41,671 nucleotides of DNA. Source: a virus. Shown in pieces: positions 15,595 through 24,362 of the stretch (position 1 is the stretch's first letter; every line of letters starts with the position of its first letter). Under the pieces are notes generated by a model. That model saw only the letters and a program-made list of their open reading frames with translations. It searched no databases and had not been told where the DNA came from. Made by a program: the position numbers and the translations under genes. The DNA lies in the IMG/VR virus record IMGVR_UViG_3300009093_001233, positions 1-41,671 of that record; one strand, written 5' to 3'.

Positions 15595-18402
15595 TTAGTC
15601 CTCATCCGAGTAGGCCGACCGAGCGCGGGCCGCCTTGTCGCGTTCGTGCTGTTGCAGCGCTTGGCGCACCGAGTCGGTTGTGTCGGCCGGGTTCTGGCCA
15701 CGTGCGTCGATGTGGATCTGCACGGTGTCACCGGCGACCTGGACCGGCTTGCCGGCGGCGGCGATGGGTGCGGGGCTACCCACTACGCCGTTCCCATCAC
15801 CGCCGCTCACCGGCGTTCGGGCGAGGGCATCGGCAATGCGCCGCGCGCGCGCCTGGTCGCCTTCCGAGCCGGTGATCCAGTCGATGGAGCCGGTGCCCAG
15901 CGCCGGCGCCGTATCGCCGTGTAGGCGGCGCCAGGCGGCGGCCAGCTGGTCGATCACGGAACGCACCGCATCGAGCTTCTCGTTGATCCAGTCGAGCGCG
16001 ACGGCAGCCGCCTGCTTGATGCCGTCCCACAACCCGCCAAACCAATCCGCCACGGGTTGCCAGTGCGTGACCGCCCAACCGGCCGCATTGCCGATCGCCT
16101 CGCCCAGCGCAACGAACATGCGCACGCCGAACGATGCGGCCTGCAGCACGCCACCGAGCACGGCGCCCAGTGCCTGGCCAAACGCCACGCCGTTCTCGCG
16201 CGCGCCGTCCAACTGCTCCTTGGTCGCCTGCATCGGCTCCAGCAGTTGGGTAATCCAGCGCCACACGGTGGCGATACCTTCGGCCACGAGGTCCCACGCC
16301 GGCTTCAACGGCGCGAGCGCGTCGGCGATCTGCGCGAGGACCGGGCCGACGGCCTGCGCGATGCCTTGGCCCACGCCTTCGAACCAGGCCGCGATGGGTT
16401 GCCAGTATTTGCGCACGACCAGCGCCGCCGCGACGAAAGCCGCGACCAGCAACAACAACGGCACGCTGATACCAGCCAACGCAGCCATCGCCGCGCGGGC
16501 GGCGACGCCGATGCTAGGCAAGAGGGTAGGGAGGCGAGACAGCAAGCCGCCGCCCGTGATGGCGCCCAAGCCGATCCGTATCCCGCCCAGGCGCAGGGCG
16601 TAGCGCAGCAGCGAGAACTGACCGACCAAGCCGCCGATGCCGATCATCAACCCGCCGGCGGCAGTCAGCAGCACGCCCATGGAACCACCCAGGACCACGA
16701 TGCCCTTGGCCAACCGCGGATTGCGCTCGGACCAGGCGGTGACCGATTTCAGGATCGACACCAGGTGCGTGAGACCGGCGACGTAGAGCGGCAACAGCTG
16801 GGTGCCCAGTTCGCGATAGAGATCGTCACGCCGCGCGCGCAGTTCCACTTCCTGGCCAGCGGCGGTACCGGCGCCCTCGGCGTAGAGCGCGTCGACGCCG
16901 TAGGCCTTCGGTGCGGCCGCCACGTGCTTGGCGATGTTGGCGCGCTCGATGAACATCGAAGCAAACAGGTCGCCACCCTTGCGGCCGGAAAACAGCGCGT
17001 TGATCTTGCTGACGACCTGTTGATCAGAGAGCTTGCCGTCCGGGTTGATCTTCGGCACGACACGCGTCATCAGATATTCGAACGGGTTGGTGCGATAGAG
17101 GTCGCCTTCCTTGAGCGCATCGGGGAGCAGCTTTTTGACGTGGCCGGTGCTGCCGTATTTGACGGAGTCCTTGTCCAACAGACCGAGATTCATCAACTCC
17201 TCGGCCGACTGCTGCGTCGTGCGGCCTGCAGCCCAGTTCTGGTAGGCGGTAGCCAGGCCGGTACCGGCGCGATGCCCGCCCATTTCCTGCATGGTGTGCA
17301 GCAACCCGAAAAAGAACGTCTGGTTATCGAGCTGCTTGGCAGCAATGCCGCCGGTCTTGATCATGTTGAGCAGGTCTTCGGGCTTCACCAGGCCGCCGCT
17401 GGCCACGTAGGCCTGCGTGGCGAAGTCGAGCACACGCTTCAAGCTTTCCGGGTTCTTGGCTGCACCGCGCAATTCCGCGACCTTCAAGAGGTCCATGAAC
17501 ATGGTCTCGGCGTTCTCGCCGTGGCCGTCGCCGTGACCGTTCTGCGCCATCACGGTTTCGATGCCGTATTTCATGCGCGCCAGGTAGGGCGTGACTTCCT
17601 CCGCTTCGTGCATGTCGCGCAGGACACTGTTGGCCTCGCGCAGCAGCTTGAGGTTGTCCGTGGCACTGGCACCCATGATGTCCATACCACGCGCGAATTT
17701 GACCGCGTCGGTCACCGCCTGGTCGCCGACACCCTGGGCGCGCAGCTGCGCGACCTGGTTCTGGAACGCTTTGGCGGCGTCCAGTGTCGGGTCGATGGCT
17801 GCGATGAGGTGGTGGCCCGTCTCCATGGCGGCATAGCCGCCCACGGCCATATGCGCGGCGGTGGATTGCGACTTGTCGAAGGCCTGGCGCGCGACGCTCG
17901 AGCGACGTTGCGCCTCGGAGACTTGCTGCATTTTGGCCTGCTGTTGACCGAGTTGCGTATTGGTGCCGGCGATCGCGTCCCGCAGGCGACGTTCCTCGGC
18001 GGCCAGGTTCTTGGTGCTGATGCCGGCAGCGGAGAGCTTCGACCGCATCTGTTGCAGCTTGACCGCGTTCTCCTGGCAGTCGCGGCCGAGCGAAGCGGCG
18101 GCACGTTTGGCCGCTTCAAATTCTCGGGTTTGTCGACGCGTGGGGTTAGTGGTCGCGGCCAGCTTCTGGCCTAACTCGGTCGTCTTGTTCTTGGCCTTAT
18201 CCAGCTCGGCGGCTAGCTTCGTCGACGCGCCCTTGAGATCGCGGAAGCCACGCACATCGGCCTGTGCGCGGCCCAGGTCTTTCAAGCGTTGGCGTGTATC
18301 GCGCAGTTCCTTCGACAGCTTGGCACTGGCGCCCGTGATCGATCGCAGCGGTGCGGTCACCTTGTCGATCATCCCGAGCAATACGCTTAGTTTCAGATCC
18401 AT
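15595..18402 (-). CDS. T: Tail tape measure protein T
   Basis: A 935-aa protein. The N-terminal 200 residues are coiled coil ('LSKELRDTRQRLKDLGRAQADVRGF...ELDKAKNKTTELGQKL'). The middle is the TP901-type tape-measure core, and two hydrophobic stretches (about 570-660, 'GIVVLGGSMGVLLTAAGGLMIGIGGLVGQF' and 'AMAALAGISVPLLLLVAAFVAAALVV') follow. Trp-rich repeats ('VAEGIATVWRWITQLLEP') lead to a disordered tail. It sets tail length and may form the DNA channel in the inner membrane. It starts just after E' (stop TGA, ATG two bases later). Long antisense frames over it, including one of 705 codons, are shadows. Confidence 0.93.
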   Translation of the reverse strand: MDLKLSVLLGMIDKVTAPLRSITGASAKLSKELRDTRQRLKDLGRAQADVRGFRDLKGASTKLAAELDKAKNKTTELGQKLAATTNPTRRQTREFEAAKRAAASLGRDCQENAVKLQQMRSKLSAAGISTKNLAAEERRLRDAIAGTNTQLGQQQAKMQQVSEAQRRSSVARQAFDKSQSTAAHMAVGGYAAMETGHHLIAAIDPTLDAAKAFQNQVAQLRAQGVGDQAVTDAVKFARGMDIMGASATDNLKLLREANSVLRDMHEAEEVTPYLARMKYGIETVMAQNGHGDGHGENAETMFMDLLKVAELRGAAKNPESLKRVLDFATQAYVASGGLVKPEDLLNMIKTGGIAAKQLDNQTFFFGLLHTMQEMGGHRAGTGLATAYQNWAAGRTTQQSAEELMNLGLLDKDSVKYGSTGHVKKLLPDALKEGDLYRTNPFEYLMTRVVPKINPDGKLSDQQVVSKINALFSGRKGGDLFASMFIERANIAKHVAAAPKAYGVDALYAEGAGTAAGQEVELRARRDDLYRELGTQLLPLYVAGLTHLVSILKSVTAWSERNPRLAKGIVVLGGSMGVLLTAAGGLMIGIGGLVGQFSLLRYALRLGGIRIGLGAITGGGLLSRLPTLLPSIGVAARAAMAALAGISVPLLLLVAAFVAAALVVRKYWQPIAAWFEGVGQGIAQAVGPVLAQIADALAPLKPAWDLVAEGIATVWRWITQLLEPMQATKEQLDGARENGVAFGQALGAVLGGVLQAASFGVRMFVALGEAIGNAAGWAVTHWQPVADWFGGLWDGIKQAAAVALDWINEKLDAVRSVIDQLAAAWRRLHGDTAPALGTGSIDWITGSEGDQARARRIADALARTPVSGGDGNGVVGSPAPIAAAGKPVQVAGDTVQIHIDARGQNPADTTDSVRQALQQHERDKAARARSAYSDED

Positions 18403-18403
18403 A

Positions 18404-18520
18404 TCAATCCTTGGCGCCGCTGCGAACGCGGGCGCGCTCGCGCCACTCGACCAGGTCGGAAAGACTCATGTCGTCGAACACCGCCGGACTCCAATGGAAG
18501 ATCACGGCGATGTCGGCCAT
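18404..18520 (-). CDS. E': GpE/E' tail protein (frameshift extension)
   Basis: A 38-residue segment 'MADIAVIFHWSPAVFDDMSLSDLVEWRERARVRSGAKD' matches the GpE family ('HW...M..LMEWREKA' pattern). In P2 it is made as a -1 frameshift extension of E. Here the frame is open back to the TTTTTTG at 18568-18574, so the full fusion E+E' runs 18404-18819. The ATG at 18520 may or may not be used independently. The pair is the P2 equivalent of the lambda gpG/gpGT tail assembly chaperones. Confidence 0.85.
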   Translation of the reverse strand: MADIAVIFHWSPAVFDDMSLSDLVEWRERARVRSGAKD

Positions 18521-18528
18521 GAAGTCGT

Positions 18529-18819
18529 CTACGCAGGCTGGAATTCCGCTTTCGCCTGCCTCGTCAACAAAAAACCGGTGACCTCCATGCCGAGCTGCGT
18601 CAGATCGGACGGATCGAGGTTGGACACGTCGTGGCGAGTGAGCGTCGGAACGGTGATGCGCGGCAGGACGATTTCCAGCGCGGCCACGTCCATGTTCATG
18701 AGGTTGACCAGCTGAGTACCGCGCAGCTCGCCCGATTTGGGTTTGCGCACCATGACGCTGGTAATGGTTTCGCTGCCGCGCTGAATCGGGTTTTCCAAGG
18801 TGATCGTCTTCTGTTCCAT
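18529..18819 (-). CDS. E: Tail assembly chaperone E
   Basis: A 96-aa protein ('EQKTITLENPIQRGSETITSVMVRKPKSGELRGTQLVNLMNMDVAALEIVLPRITVPTLTRHDVSNLDPSDL') of the tail assembly protein E family. It coats the tape measure during tail assembly. ATG 18819 was chosen; the in-frame leader back to 18924 overlaps FII and is Pro/Arg-rich. Codons 83-84 (TTT TTG) form a T TTT TTG slippery heptamer 13 codons before the stop. Confidence 0.9.
   Translation of the reverse strand: MEQKTITLENPIQRGSETITSVMVRKPKSGELRGTQLVNLMNMDVAALEIVLPRITVPTLTRHDVSNLDPSDLTQLGMEVTGFLLTRQAKAEFQPA
18568..18574 (-). promoter_or_regulatory. -1 programmed frameshift site TTTTTTG
   Basis: Read on the minus strand, T TTT TTG is in the correct phase with E (TTT is codon 83). 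After a -1 slip the ribosome reads V-D-E-A-G-E-S-G-I-P-A-C-V-D-D-F and then enters E' with no stop. P2 uses a T-run of this type in the same gene pair. Confidence 0.88.
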
Positions 18820-18877
18820 GATGTGCTCCAAAAAAATGGGGAAGCGCGCCAGGCGAACCTGGCGCGAGGGGGGAGGA

Positions 18878-19390
18878 TTACCAGTGGCCGGTCGCGTTGC
18901 GTTGGGCGGCGGTGACGTCGACACCGTCGACGATGAGGATGTTGGCCACCACGTCGATTTCGATGAAGTCGCGACCTTTGACGCGCAGCTTGTAGTAGCT
19001 CAGCGGGAAGGTGAACTTGTGCTCGGTGTCCGTGTCGGTCTTGCCATCGCCGAAGTCGATCTCGCTGTAGCGACCGCGCATGACCACTTCCACGGCGTCA
19101 TAGGTGCCAGTGTCCTCGGCCTGGTACGCGCCGGCGAAGCGGAGCATGACCGCGTTATGCGTCGTAGCGCCGTAGGCTTTCAGTGCGTCGTACAAAATGC
19201 CGCCGGCTGTGAACGACGCTTCCATGTCGTCCTGACCGAAGTCGATCGAAACGCTGCCGCCCATACCGCCGGCGCGGTACTTCTCCATTTTGCGCGTGAG
19301 TTTGGGTAGGGTGACGGACGGAATCTGACCCAGCCACGACACGCCGTCCTGGAACACGTCATAGTTTTTAAGCTTTTTGGGGAGAGCCAT
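18878..19390 (-). CDS. FII: Major tail tube protein FII
   Basis: A 170-aa protein of the P2 FII family ('MALPKKLKNYDVFQDGVSWLGQIPSVTLPKLTRKMEKYRAGGMGGSVSIDFGQDDME'). A beta-rich body ('VVMRGRYSEIDFGDGKTDTDTEHKFTFPLSYYKLRVKG') follows. It polymerises as the inner tube of the contractile tail. It is 60 bases after the sheath gene in the same direction and has the usual family length. Confidence 0.95.
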   Translation of the reverse strand: MALPKKLKNYDVFQDGVSWLGQIPSVTLPKLTRKMEKYRAGGMGGSVSIDFGQDDMEASFTAGGILYDALKAYGATTHNAVMLRFAGAYQAEDTGTYDAVEVVMRGRYSEIDFGDGKTDTDTEHKFTFPLSYYKLRVKGRDFIEIDVVANILIVDGVDVTAAQRNATGHW

Positions 19391-19450
19391 CGGGACTTAC
19401 CTTATGCAATGGGGTGGGTTCGGCGGCCGAAGCCGCCGGCGGGGAGTGGG

Positions 19451-20635
19451 TTAGGCGGGATTGGCCGTCGCGATCGCGGTCGCGAGATCCGCGTAGTAGG
19501 TGTCGGTAAAAATCTGATTCAGGCCCAGCTGCTCCAGCGGGGGCACCGGGCTAAAGTCATACGAGATGTTGAACTTACCGACCTTGATCGCACTGCCGCT
19601 GTTCTGTGATGCATCGACCCAGCACTTACCACCGATCAAATTGCCAGCGTTCGTTTCGGCCTGGAGTTCGCCATTGATCGACTCGACGATGTCGCGGATC
19701 AGGCTGGCGTGCATGGTTTTGTCGCTGTACTCGAACACGCCATTGCCCACGGTGTCTTTGACGACCTGTGCGGTGCGGGTGAACGACTCGAAGATATAGT
19801 CGGCAGCGTCGCAGGTACGCGAACCCCAGAAGCGGAAGCCGTTGCGGTTGATCAGCGTGGTGATGCCCGCTTCGTTGAGCAGGTCAGCATCGGTGCCGCT
19901 TTGCAGGTAGTCGAAGAAGATGTCCTTGCTGATGCCGCCCACGTTATTGACCGGGACGTTGGACAACGTTTTGGCATAGCTCTGCTCCTGATCGATTTTC
20001 GCGCGCAGTCCTGCGGCTATCGCCGTCGTCAGTGCGACGACCGGCGCAGCGTCCGTAGATTCGGTGGTGAGGAAATCCGGATAGATCAGCATTAGTTCGC
20101 GCGCGCCGAACGTGCCTCGGTATGCGATCGCCTCGGCAAGGCTGGTGGCGCCCGCGCACAGCGCGTAGCCGAACGCGGATAGCTTTTGCATCACCGTGAC
20201 CATCGCAGCAGTCACGGCTGCGCTGTCCAGGCCTGGCGTGACGATGATGCGCGGTTTGACACCTGTCTTCGCCTGGGCGTTTAGCATCGCCTTGAGGCCG
20301 GTGTATTTGCCGTCCGGCGTGGTGGTTCCGACCACGTTGGCGTCGGTCGCCGTAGCGTCCTCGCCAGCGGCCACACGCACGACGACCACCGGGCAGGTGA
20401 CCTGGTCGGCGATGTCCTGCAACGCGGCGGCCAGCGTTCCCTGGGTGCCCGCTTTGGCGATGCCGTCCTGCGGACGGGTGATCAATACGGGCGTGTCGAG
20501 TGGGTAGGCCGTCGCGTCCGCGTCGGTGGCGGTGGCTACCAGTCCAATGACCGCTGTAGAGACGGTTTGAAGGGTGAGCGCGCCAGTGGTCGACTCGGTG
20601 ATGCTAGCGCCGTGGTGATAGTTGGTCGGGGGCAT
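19451..20635 (-). CDS. FI: Contractile tail sheath protein FI
   Basis: A 394-aa sheath protein. The start 'MPPTNYHHGASITESTTGALTLQTVSTAVIGLVATA' and the end 'WVDASQNSGSAIKVGKFNISYDFSPVPPLEQLGLNQIFTDTYY' are both typical of P2 FI. In between is 'GVKPRIIVTPGLDSAAV...LMLIYPDF...INRNGFRFWGSRTCDAADYIFESFTRT', the conserved core. It contracts around the FII tube at DNA injection. Confidence 0.96.
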   Translation of the reverse strand: MPPTNYHHGASITESTTGALTLQTVSTAVIGLVATATDADATAYPLDTPVLITRPQDGIAKAGTQGTLAAALQDIADQVTCPVVVVRVAAGEDATATDANVVGTTTPDGKYTGLKAMLNAQAKTGVKPRIIVTPGLDSAAVTAAMVTVMQKLSAFGYALCAGATSLAEAIAYRGTFGARELMLIYPDFLTTESTDAAPVVALTTAIAAGLRAKIDQEQSYAKTLSNVPVNNVGGISKDIFFDYLQSGTDADLLNEAGITTLINRNGFRFWGSRTCDAADYIFESFTRTAQVVKDTVGNGVFEYSDKTMHASLIRDIVESINGELQAETNAGNLIGGKCWVDASQNSGSAIKVGKFNISYDFSPVPPLEQLGLNQIFTDTYYADLATAIATANPA

Positions 20636-20669
20636 GGTGTGGCCTCGTGAGTGGTGGGGGCGTCGTGGA

Positions 20670-21395
20670 TTACGTAGTCGGCTGGGGCGCGCCGTACATG
20701 GCCATCGTGACGGTGTAGCTTTTGGTCGTGACGCGGCCCTGTGGATCCATCAGATCAACAGTCACGGTGATCACAACGCTGCCGTGCTGAGTGGGCGAGT
20801 TGCCGTTGGTGATGTAGCCGGTAAGGTTTTCGAGCCACAGCGACCGATTGGCCGTGATCGGTGTGAACGTTGCCGCGTCGTTCTGCACGTGCATGAAGCT
20901 CTGCGGTGTACCCGTGCCGAAATAGTTGTTCGTCGTGATCACCCACGCATAGCGAACCTGATAGCCCGCTGCGGACTGGCCCCCGGTCACAAACGTGGAG
21001 GTGGCGACGTCGCCGTAGAGGATCGATATCTTGTTGTTATCCAGACAGACCTGCTGATGCAGGACACCATCGGTCTGGAAGACCAACTTTGCGCCGGCTT
21101 GACCCGTCGCTGCCTCGCCGGATGTGGTCGGGTGCTCAGTCGGGCCGGCGGTGTAGTTGATTACGCTCCAATAGTTGGCTGTGTTCCTGCTCGACCAGCC
21201 CGGGCCGTAGTCCACGTTGCCATCGCTACGGCAACCGAGCACGCCGCCTGGCTGGCCGTACCGTGACGACGCATAGCGAATGGTCTGGCCGCTCGCATTG
21301 CGAAAACCCGCACCCGGCGCACCGTCGCCGACGATGTCCGGGTCGTAGACATCGTCCGCATCCTGGCCGAGCGCGTTGCGGTATCCAGCGGTCAT
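20670..21395 (-). CDS. Uncharacterised tail-fibre-region protein
   Basis: A 241-aa protein rich in Gly, Asn, Tyr and Thr ('YASSRYGQPGGVLGCRSDGNVDYGPGWSSRNTANYWSVINYTAG'). A beta-rich C-terminal half ends 'VVITVTVDLMDPQGRVTTKSYTVTMAMYG'. It lies where P2 carries G (tail fibre assembly), between H and FI, but does not resemble gpG. The composition suits a virion surface or receptor-contacting protein. That is inference; no family is recognised. Its ATG overlaps the upstream stop (ATGA). Confidence 0.65.
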   Translation of the reverse strand: MTAGYRNALGQDADDVYDPDIVGDGAPGAGFRNASGQTIRYASSRYGQPGGVLGCRSDGNVDYGPGWSSRNTANYWSVINYTAGPTEHPTTSGEAATGQAGAKLVFQTDGVLHQQVCLDNNKISILYGDVATSTFVTGGQSAAGYQVRYAWVITTNNYFGTGTPQSFMHVQNDAATFTPITANRSLWLENLTGYITNGNSPTQHGSVVITVTVDLMDPQGRVTTKSYTVTMAMYGAPQPTT

Positions 21396-21769
21396 ACCGT
21401 GGCGTGGCCCGACTGGGCGGCAAGCGCGGCGGCGACCAGTGCCGCCTGCTCGTTGAACAGCTTGTCGTAGGCCGCTTTGAGGATCAGCTCCACGCCACCC
21501 GTTGAGACCTTGCTCAAGTCAACGCCGGTGACAGGATCGATCACACCCTCATCCGCAAAACATCGTGTGGCGATGTCCTGCACATTCTTGTCCAGCACGT
21601 TGAAGTTGCCGTTGAGCGGCTCGTAGGCGCTGCCCACGAAAAGGCTCTCGCGTGCCTGGAATGACACCGTCCCTTCGCCGGTCGAAGGCTGGTAGATCAG
21701 GTGAATCTGCTCGGCAATCATTTCGGCAGTGACGCCGGGTGCCACCGCGCGAATGCGTGCATTGCTCAC
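21392..21769 (-). CDS. Uncharacterised protein next to tail fibre
   Basis: A 125-aa protein: 'RIRAVAPGVTAEMIAEQIHLIYQPSTGEGTVSFQARESLFVGSAYEPLNGNFNVLDKNVQDIATRCF', then an Ala-rich helical end. It begins with GTG overlapping the H stop (GTGA) and overlaps the next gene (ATGA), so H and the two genes after it are coupled. It might assist fibre assembly or attachment, as gpG does in P2, but there is no detectable similarity to the gpG/Tfa chaperones I know. Confidence 0.6.
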   Translation of the reverse strand: MSNARIRAVAPGVTAEMIAEQIHLIYQPSTGEGTVSFQARESLFVGSAYEPLNGNFNVLDKNVQDIATRCFADEGVIDPVTGVDLSKVSTGGVELILKAAYDKLFNEQAALVAAALAAQSGHATV

Positions 21770-23808
21770 GTGCGTTTCTCCAATTTATGGACGCGTTTGG
21801 CCAGGAAGGCGATTGCCTTGTCGTGCTCAGCCAGGTGGAGGGCGTTGTCCATCGACGCTTCAAGCGCGAGGCCGGCTTTGTCGATCGCGAGAAGGCCGCG
21901 TCTGCGGCCGCGCTTGGTTCCGCGTTGGACGTAGTCTTTGGCGACGCGCAGAACGCGCTGGGCGATCAGGCCGACGTCATGCACGCCATCGGCGATGCGA
22001 TCCCATTCGCTGAACATCTTCGCCAGCTTGAGGGCGAGGCCACGCTGCACAGCGCGCGGCTTGATGTTGGTCTTGGTCTCGCGGTCGGAAAGCTGAAAGC
22101 CACCGGATGCAGTAATGGCGCCGCCTTTGGAGATCGTGACGTTGCCCGACAGCGGACCACCATTGGTACCGAAGCCGATTTTTAGATCGCCAAAATTCGA
22201 ATAAAGGGCGATATCGCTAGCGCCATCTTGCAAGCGGTAGCCGCCGCCGAATGAGCCGGACGCGTTGTAAGCGAGCTTGGCGGATAGACCAGGATTTGCC
22301 GAGCCAAAGTTAGTAGTAGTAATCCCGTTAACCGTTAGGCTGTCAGCCAGCGTGACGAGGCCCGTCTGCCTGCTGATGGTGAGCACGGCGTCGATGCCTT
22401 GGCCGGCATCGTTATAGCGACTGATGAAGAAGTCGCTGCCCGTGTTGTTGCTGTTTGTTTCGGTACCACCCTGTCCGGGGACAATCGCCCACCGATTGAG
22501 ACCGTTGGTCCTGCCGAAAATAACCACCGAGGACGCGGGCGTGGGTCGATCGAGCGTAAGGCTTCCCGAACCACTGATCGGAGGCGAAATTGTCAATCCG
22601 CCGGTCATGGTGTCGCCGGCTTTGTTCACCTTCGTGGCGATCAGGTTGGTGATCGTCGTGGCGAAGTTCGGATCATCGCCCAACGCGTCGGCCAGCTCTT
22701 TGAGCGTGTCGAGTGCCGCCGGCGAGTTATTGACGAGCGCCGCGATGACGGATTGCACAAACGCGGTCGTGGCGACCTGAGTCGAGTTGGTGCCGGTGGC
22801 TGCGGTCGGTGCGGTCGGAATGCCGGTCAGTGTCGGTGACGACAGCGGCGCGAGCGCGGCCAGCGCGTTGGCCAGGCCGATGATGTCGGCCATCTGATGC
22901 GTGTGCACTTTCGCCGCGGCGCCGATGTCGGCGAGCACGGACGCCGCTGTCTTGGTCTGCACGGCACCGGTGCCATTGCCGACCAGGTAGCTACCGGTGG
23001 TAAGTGTGTTCGCGCCGGTACCGCCGCGTGCGACGGCCAGCGTGCCGCTGGTGATGTCGTCGGCCGAATGGCTCTGTTCGACCGGTGGGGGAACGTTCTG
23101 CAGGTGGTTGTAGTCGAGGTAGTAGGAGCCGTCCTGGCCATCGAGCTTGTCAGCGTCCAGGCCTTTGCCGGCCCCGGTGTCGTAGCCCGCTGCACTCTTG
23201 AGTCCCAGTTCTTGCCACAGCACCACGACAGTGGCTGCGGTCAGCAGGTTTTTGACGTAGTCCGAAGGCGCACCCACGCCGAAACGGCTATCCAGCAACG
23301 CCCTCAGCGCGCCGGGCGTAATCGCGCGCTGGCGATCATTGCCGAGCGCGGTTTCTGGATCGGTGGCCAGTTCGACCACGCCCGGCGTGTCGGTGGTCGC
23401 CGCCGGATTGTTGAAGTTGGTATCGCCGAAGGTGATCGAGCTGGCCGCCACATCGGCAAACTGGACGTCGGTCGCCAATTGCATCATGGCTTGTGCCGAC
23501 TTCTGCAAGATCACCGTCGACTGCCCGTAAGACGCAAACAGCGTGCCGTCCGCCAGGTAGAAGCCGAATCCGAAGACGGAGTAGACATCGCTACCGTTGT
23601 CAGAAATCGTGACGTGAATGGTGTCGGCGGCCGTTGCGCCGCCGGCGATGGTGGAAAGGCGCTTGATTTCGTTCGGCAGCGGTTGGCCCGACGTAAACGG
23701 GGTGGCGGTGACGCCGACCTTGTCGATGCGTAGTGCGTTGGTGCCATCACCCTTCGCATTGCGCAGGGCGGCGCGACCGGCGGGGGTAACGGTGAGAATT
23801 AGCGCCAT
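21766..23808 (-). CDS. H: Tail fibre H with S74 intramolecular chaperone
   Basis: A 680-aa fibre. The N terminus ('LILTVTPAGRAALRNAKGDGTNALRIDKVGVTATPFTSG') is the baseplate-binding part of P2-like fibres. A collagen-like/repeat shaft carries 'GVVELATDPETALGNDRQRAITPGALRALLDSRFG' and 'STQVATTAFVQSVIAALV'. The last 115 residues ('LSDRETKTNIKPRAV...WDRIADGVHDVGLIAQRV...KLEKRT') fit the peptidase-S74 auto-cleaving chaperone, with the SDRETKTNI serine-lysine cleavage motif and a final coiled coil. It determines host range. The start TAATG overlaps the I stop; the open frame to 24264 lies over I and is not used. Confidence 0.9.
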   Translation of the reverse strand: MALILTVTPAGRAALRNAKGDGTNALRIDKVGVTATPFTSGQPLPNEIKRLSTIAGGATAADTIHVTISDNGSDVYSVFGFGFYLADGTLFASYGQSTVILQKSAQAMMQLATDVQFADVAASSITFGDTNFNNPAATTDTPGVVELATDPETALGNDRQRAITPGALRALLDSRFGVGAPSDYVKNLLTAATVVVLWQELGLKSAAGYDTGAGKGLDADKLDGQDGSYYLDYNHLQNVPPPVEQSHSADDITSGTLAVARGGTGANTLTTGSYLVGNGTGAVQTKTAASVLADIGAAAKVHTHQMADIIGLANALAALAPLSSPTLTGIPTAPTAATGTNSTQVATTAFVQSVIAALVNNSPAALDTLKELADALGDDPNFATTITNLIATKVNKAGDTMTGGLTISPPISGSGSLTLDRPTPASSVVIFGRTNGLNRWAIVPGQGGTETNSNNTGSDFFISRYNDAGQGIDAVLTISRQTGLVTLADSLTVNGITTTNFGSANPGLSAKLAYNASGSFGGGYRLQDGASDIALYSNFGDLKIGFGTNGGPLSGNVTISKGGAITASGGFQLSDRETKTNIKPRAVQRGLALKLAKMFSEWDRIADGVHDVGLIAQRVLRVAKDYVQRGTKRGRRRGLLAIDKAGLALEASMDNALHLAEHDKAIAFLAKRVHKLEKRT

Positions 23809-24362
23809 TAGGTGCCCTCGCTGGGAGAGGTCAGAAGAAGGCGCGCGTAGATCATGGGCCGGGCGATGGCGATGACGCCCACGCCACCGGTGATCTGCAC
23901 GCCTTGAGTGAAGGTGAAGTGCGAGCGCACCGGCTTGGTGCGCTGGACTTCCGCGATGATGTCGTCGACGAAATCGGCAGTGACTTCGTTGCCGCCGGCG
24001 CCGGCGACGGTGAGCACCAGTTCGAAGGTGTGCGGCTTGCCGGGCGGCACCATCTGCCACCATTCGCGGATGGACACATGACCACCGAAGGCAGCGACCA
24101 CGTCCTTGACGGCCTTCGCTGTACCCTTGTGGCGCGCGACATCGATCGCGACGGCCACACGGTTGCGCTTGACGTCTTCGGACCAGTAGGACTTCCAACT
24201 GTCGACCGACAGGCCCCAAGCGAACCACGGCAACAACTGGGCCGGGATCGTTGCCGGATTCCAAAGCGTGTCCAGTGGTGTGGGGATATCGAGCAACTGC
24301 CTGGCCGTGCCTTCCAAGGCACGTTCCATCGCGCTGCTATTGGGCGGGAGCAGGCTAGTCAC
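23808..24362 (-). CDS. I: Baseplate protein I (tail protein I)
   Basis: A 184-aa protein ('LLPPNSSAMERALEGTARQLLDIPTPLDTLWNPATIPAQLLPWFAWGLSVDSWKSYWSEDVKRNRVAVAIDVARHKGTAKAV'), the standard Tail_P2_I pattern. It links baseplate wedge J to the fibre H. The start is the GTG at 24362, which overlaps the stop region of J and has AGGGGGAT just upstream. The longer frame to 24614 lies inside J and has shadow composition. Confidence 0.92.
   Translation of the reverse strand: MTSLLPPNSSAMERALEGTARQLLDIPTPLDTLWNPATIPAQLLPWFAWGLSVDSWKSYWSEDVKRNRVAVAIDVARHKGTAKAVKDVVAAFGGHVSIREWWQMVPPGKPHTFELVLTVAGAGGNEVTADFVDDIIAEVQRTKPVRSHFTFTQGVQITGGVGVIAIARPMIYARLLLTSPSEGT

Noticed and set aside
15635-16603. 322-codon plus-strand frame
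   Set aside because: Antisense to T, with Ser/Ala/Pro-rich composition typical of shadows.
16057-18174. 705-codon open frame on the plus strand opposite the tape measure gene
   Set aside because: Antisense shadow of the GC-rich T gene: Arg/Gln/Asp-rich low-complexity translation, no ribosome site, no domain.
23808-24264. N-terminal extension of the H frame
   Set aside because: Lies over gene I in another frame with Arg/His-rich shadow composition; the TAATG overlap marks the real H start.
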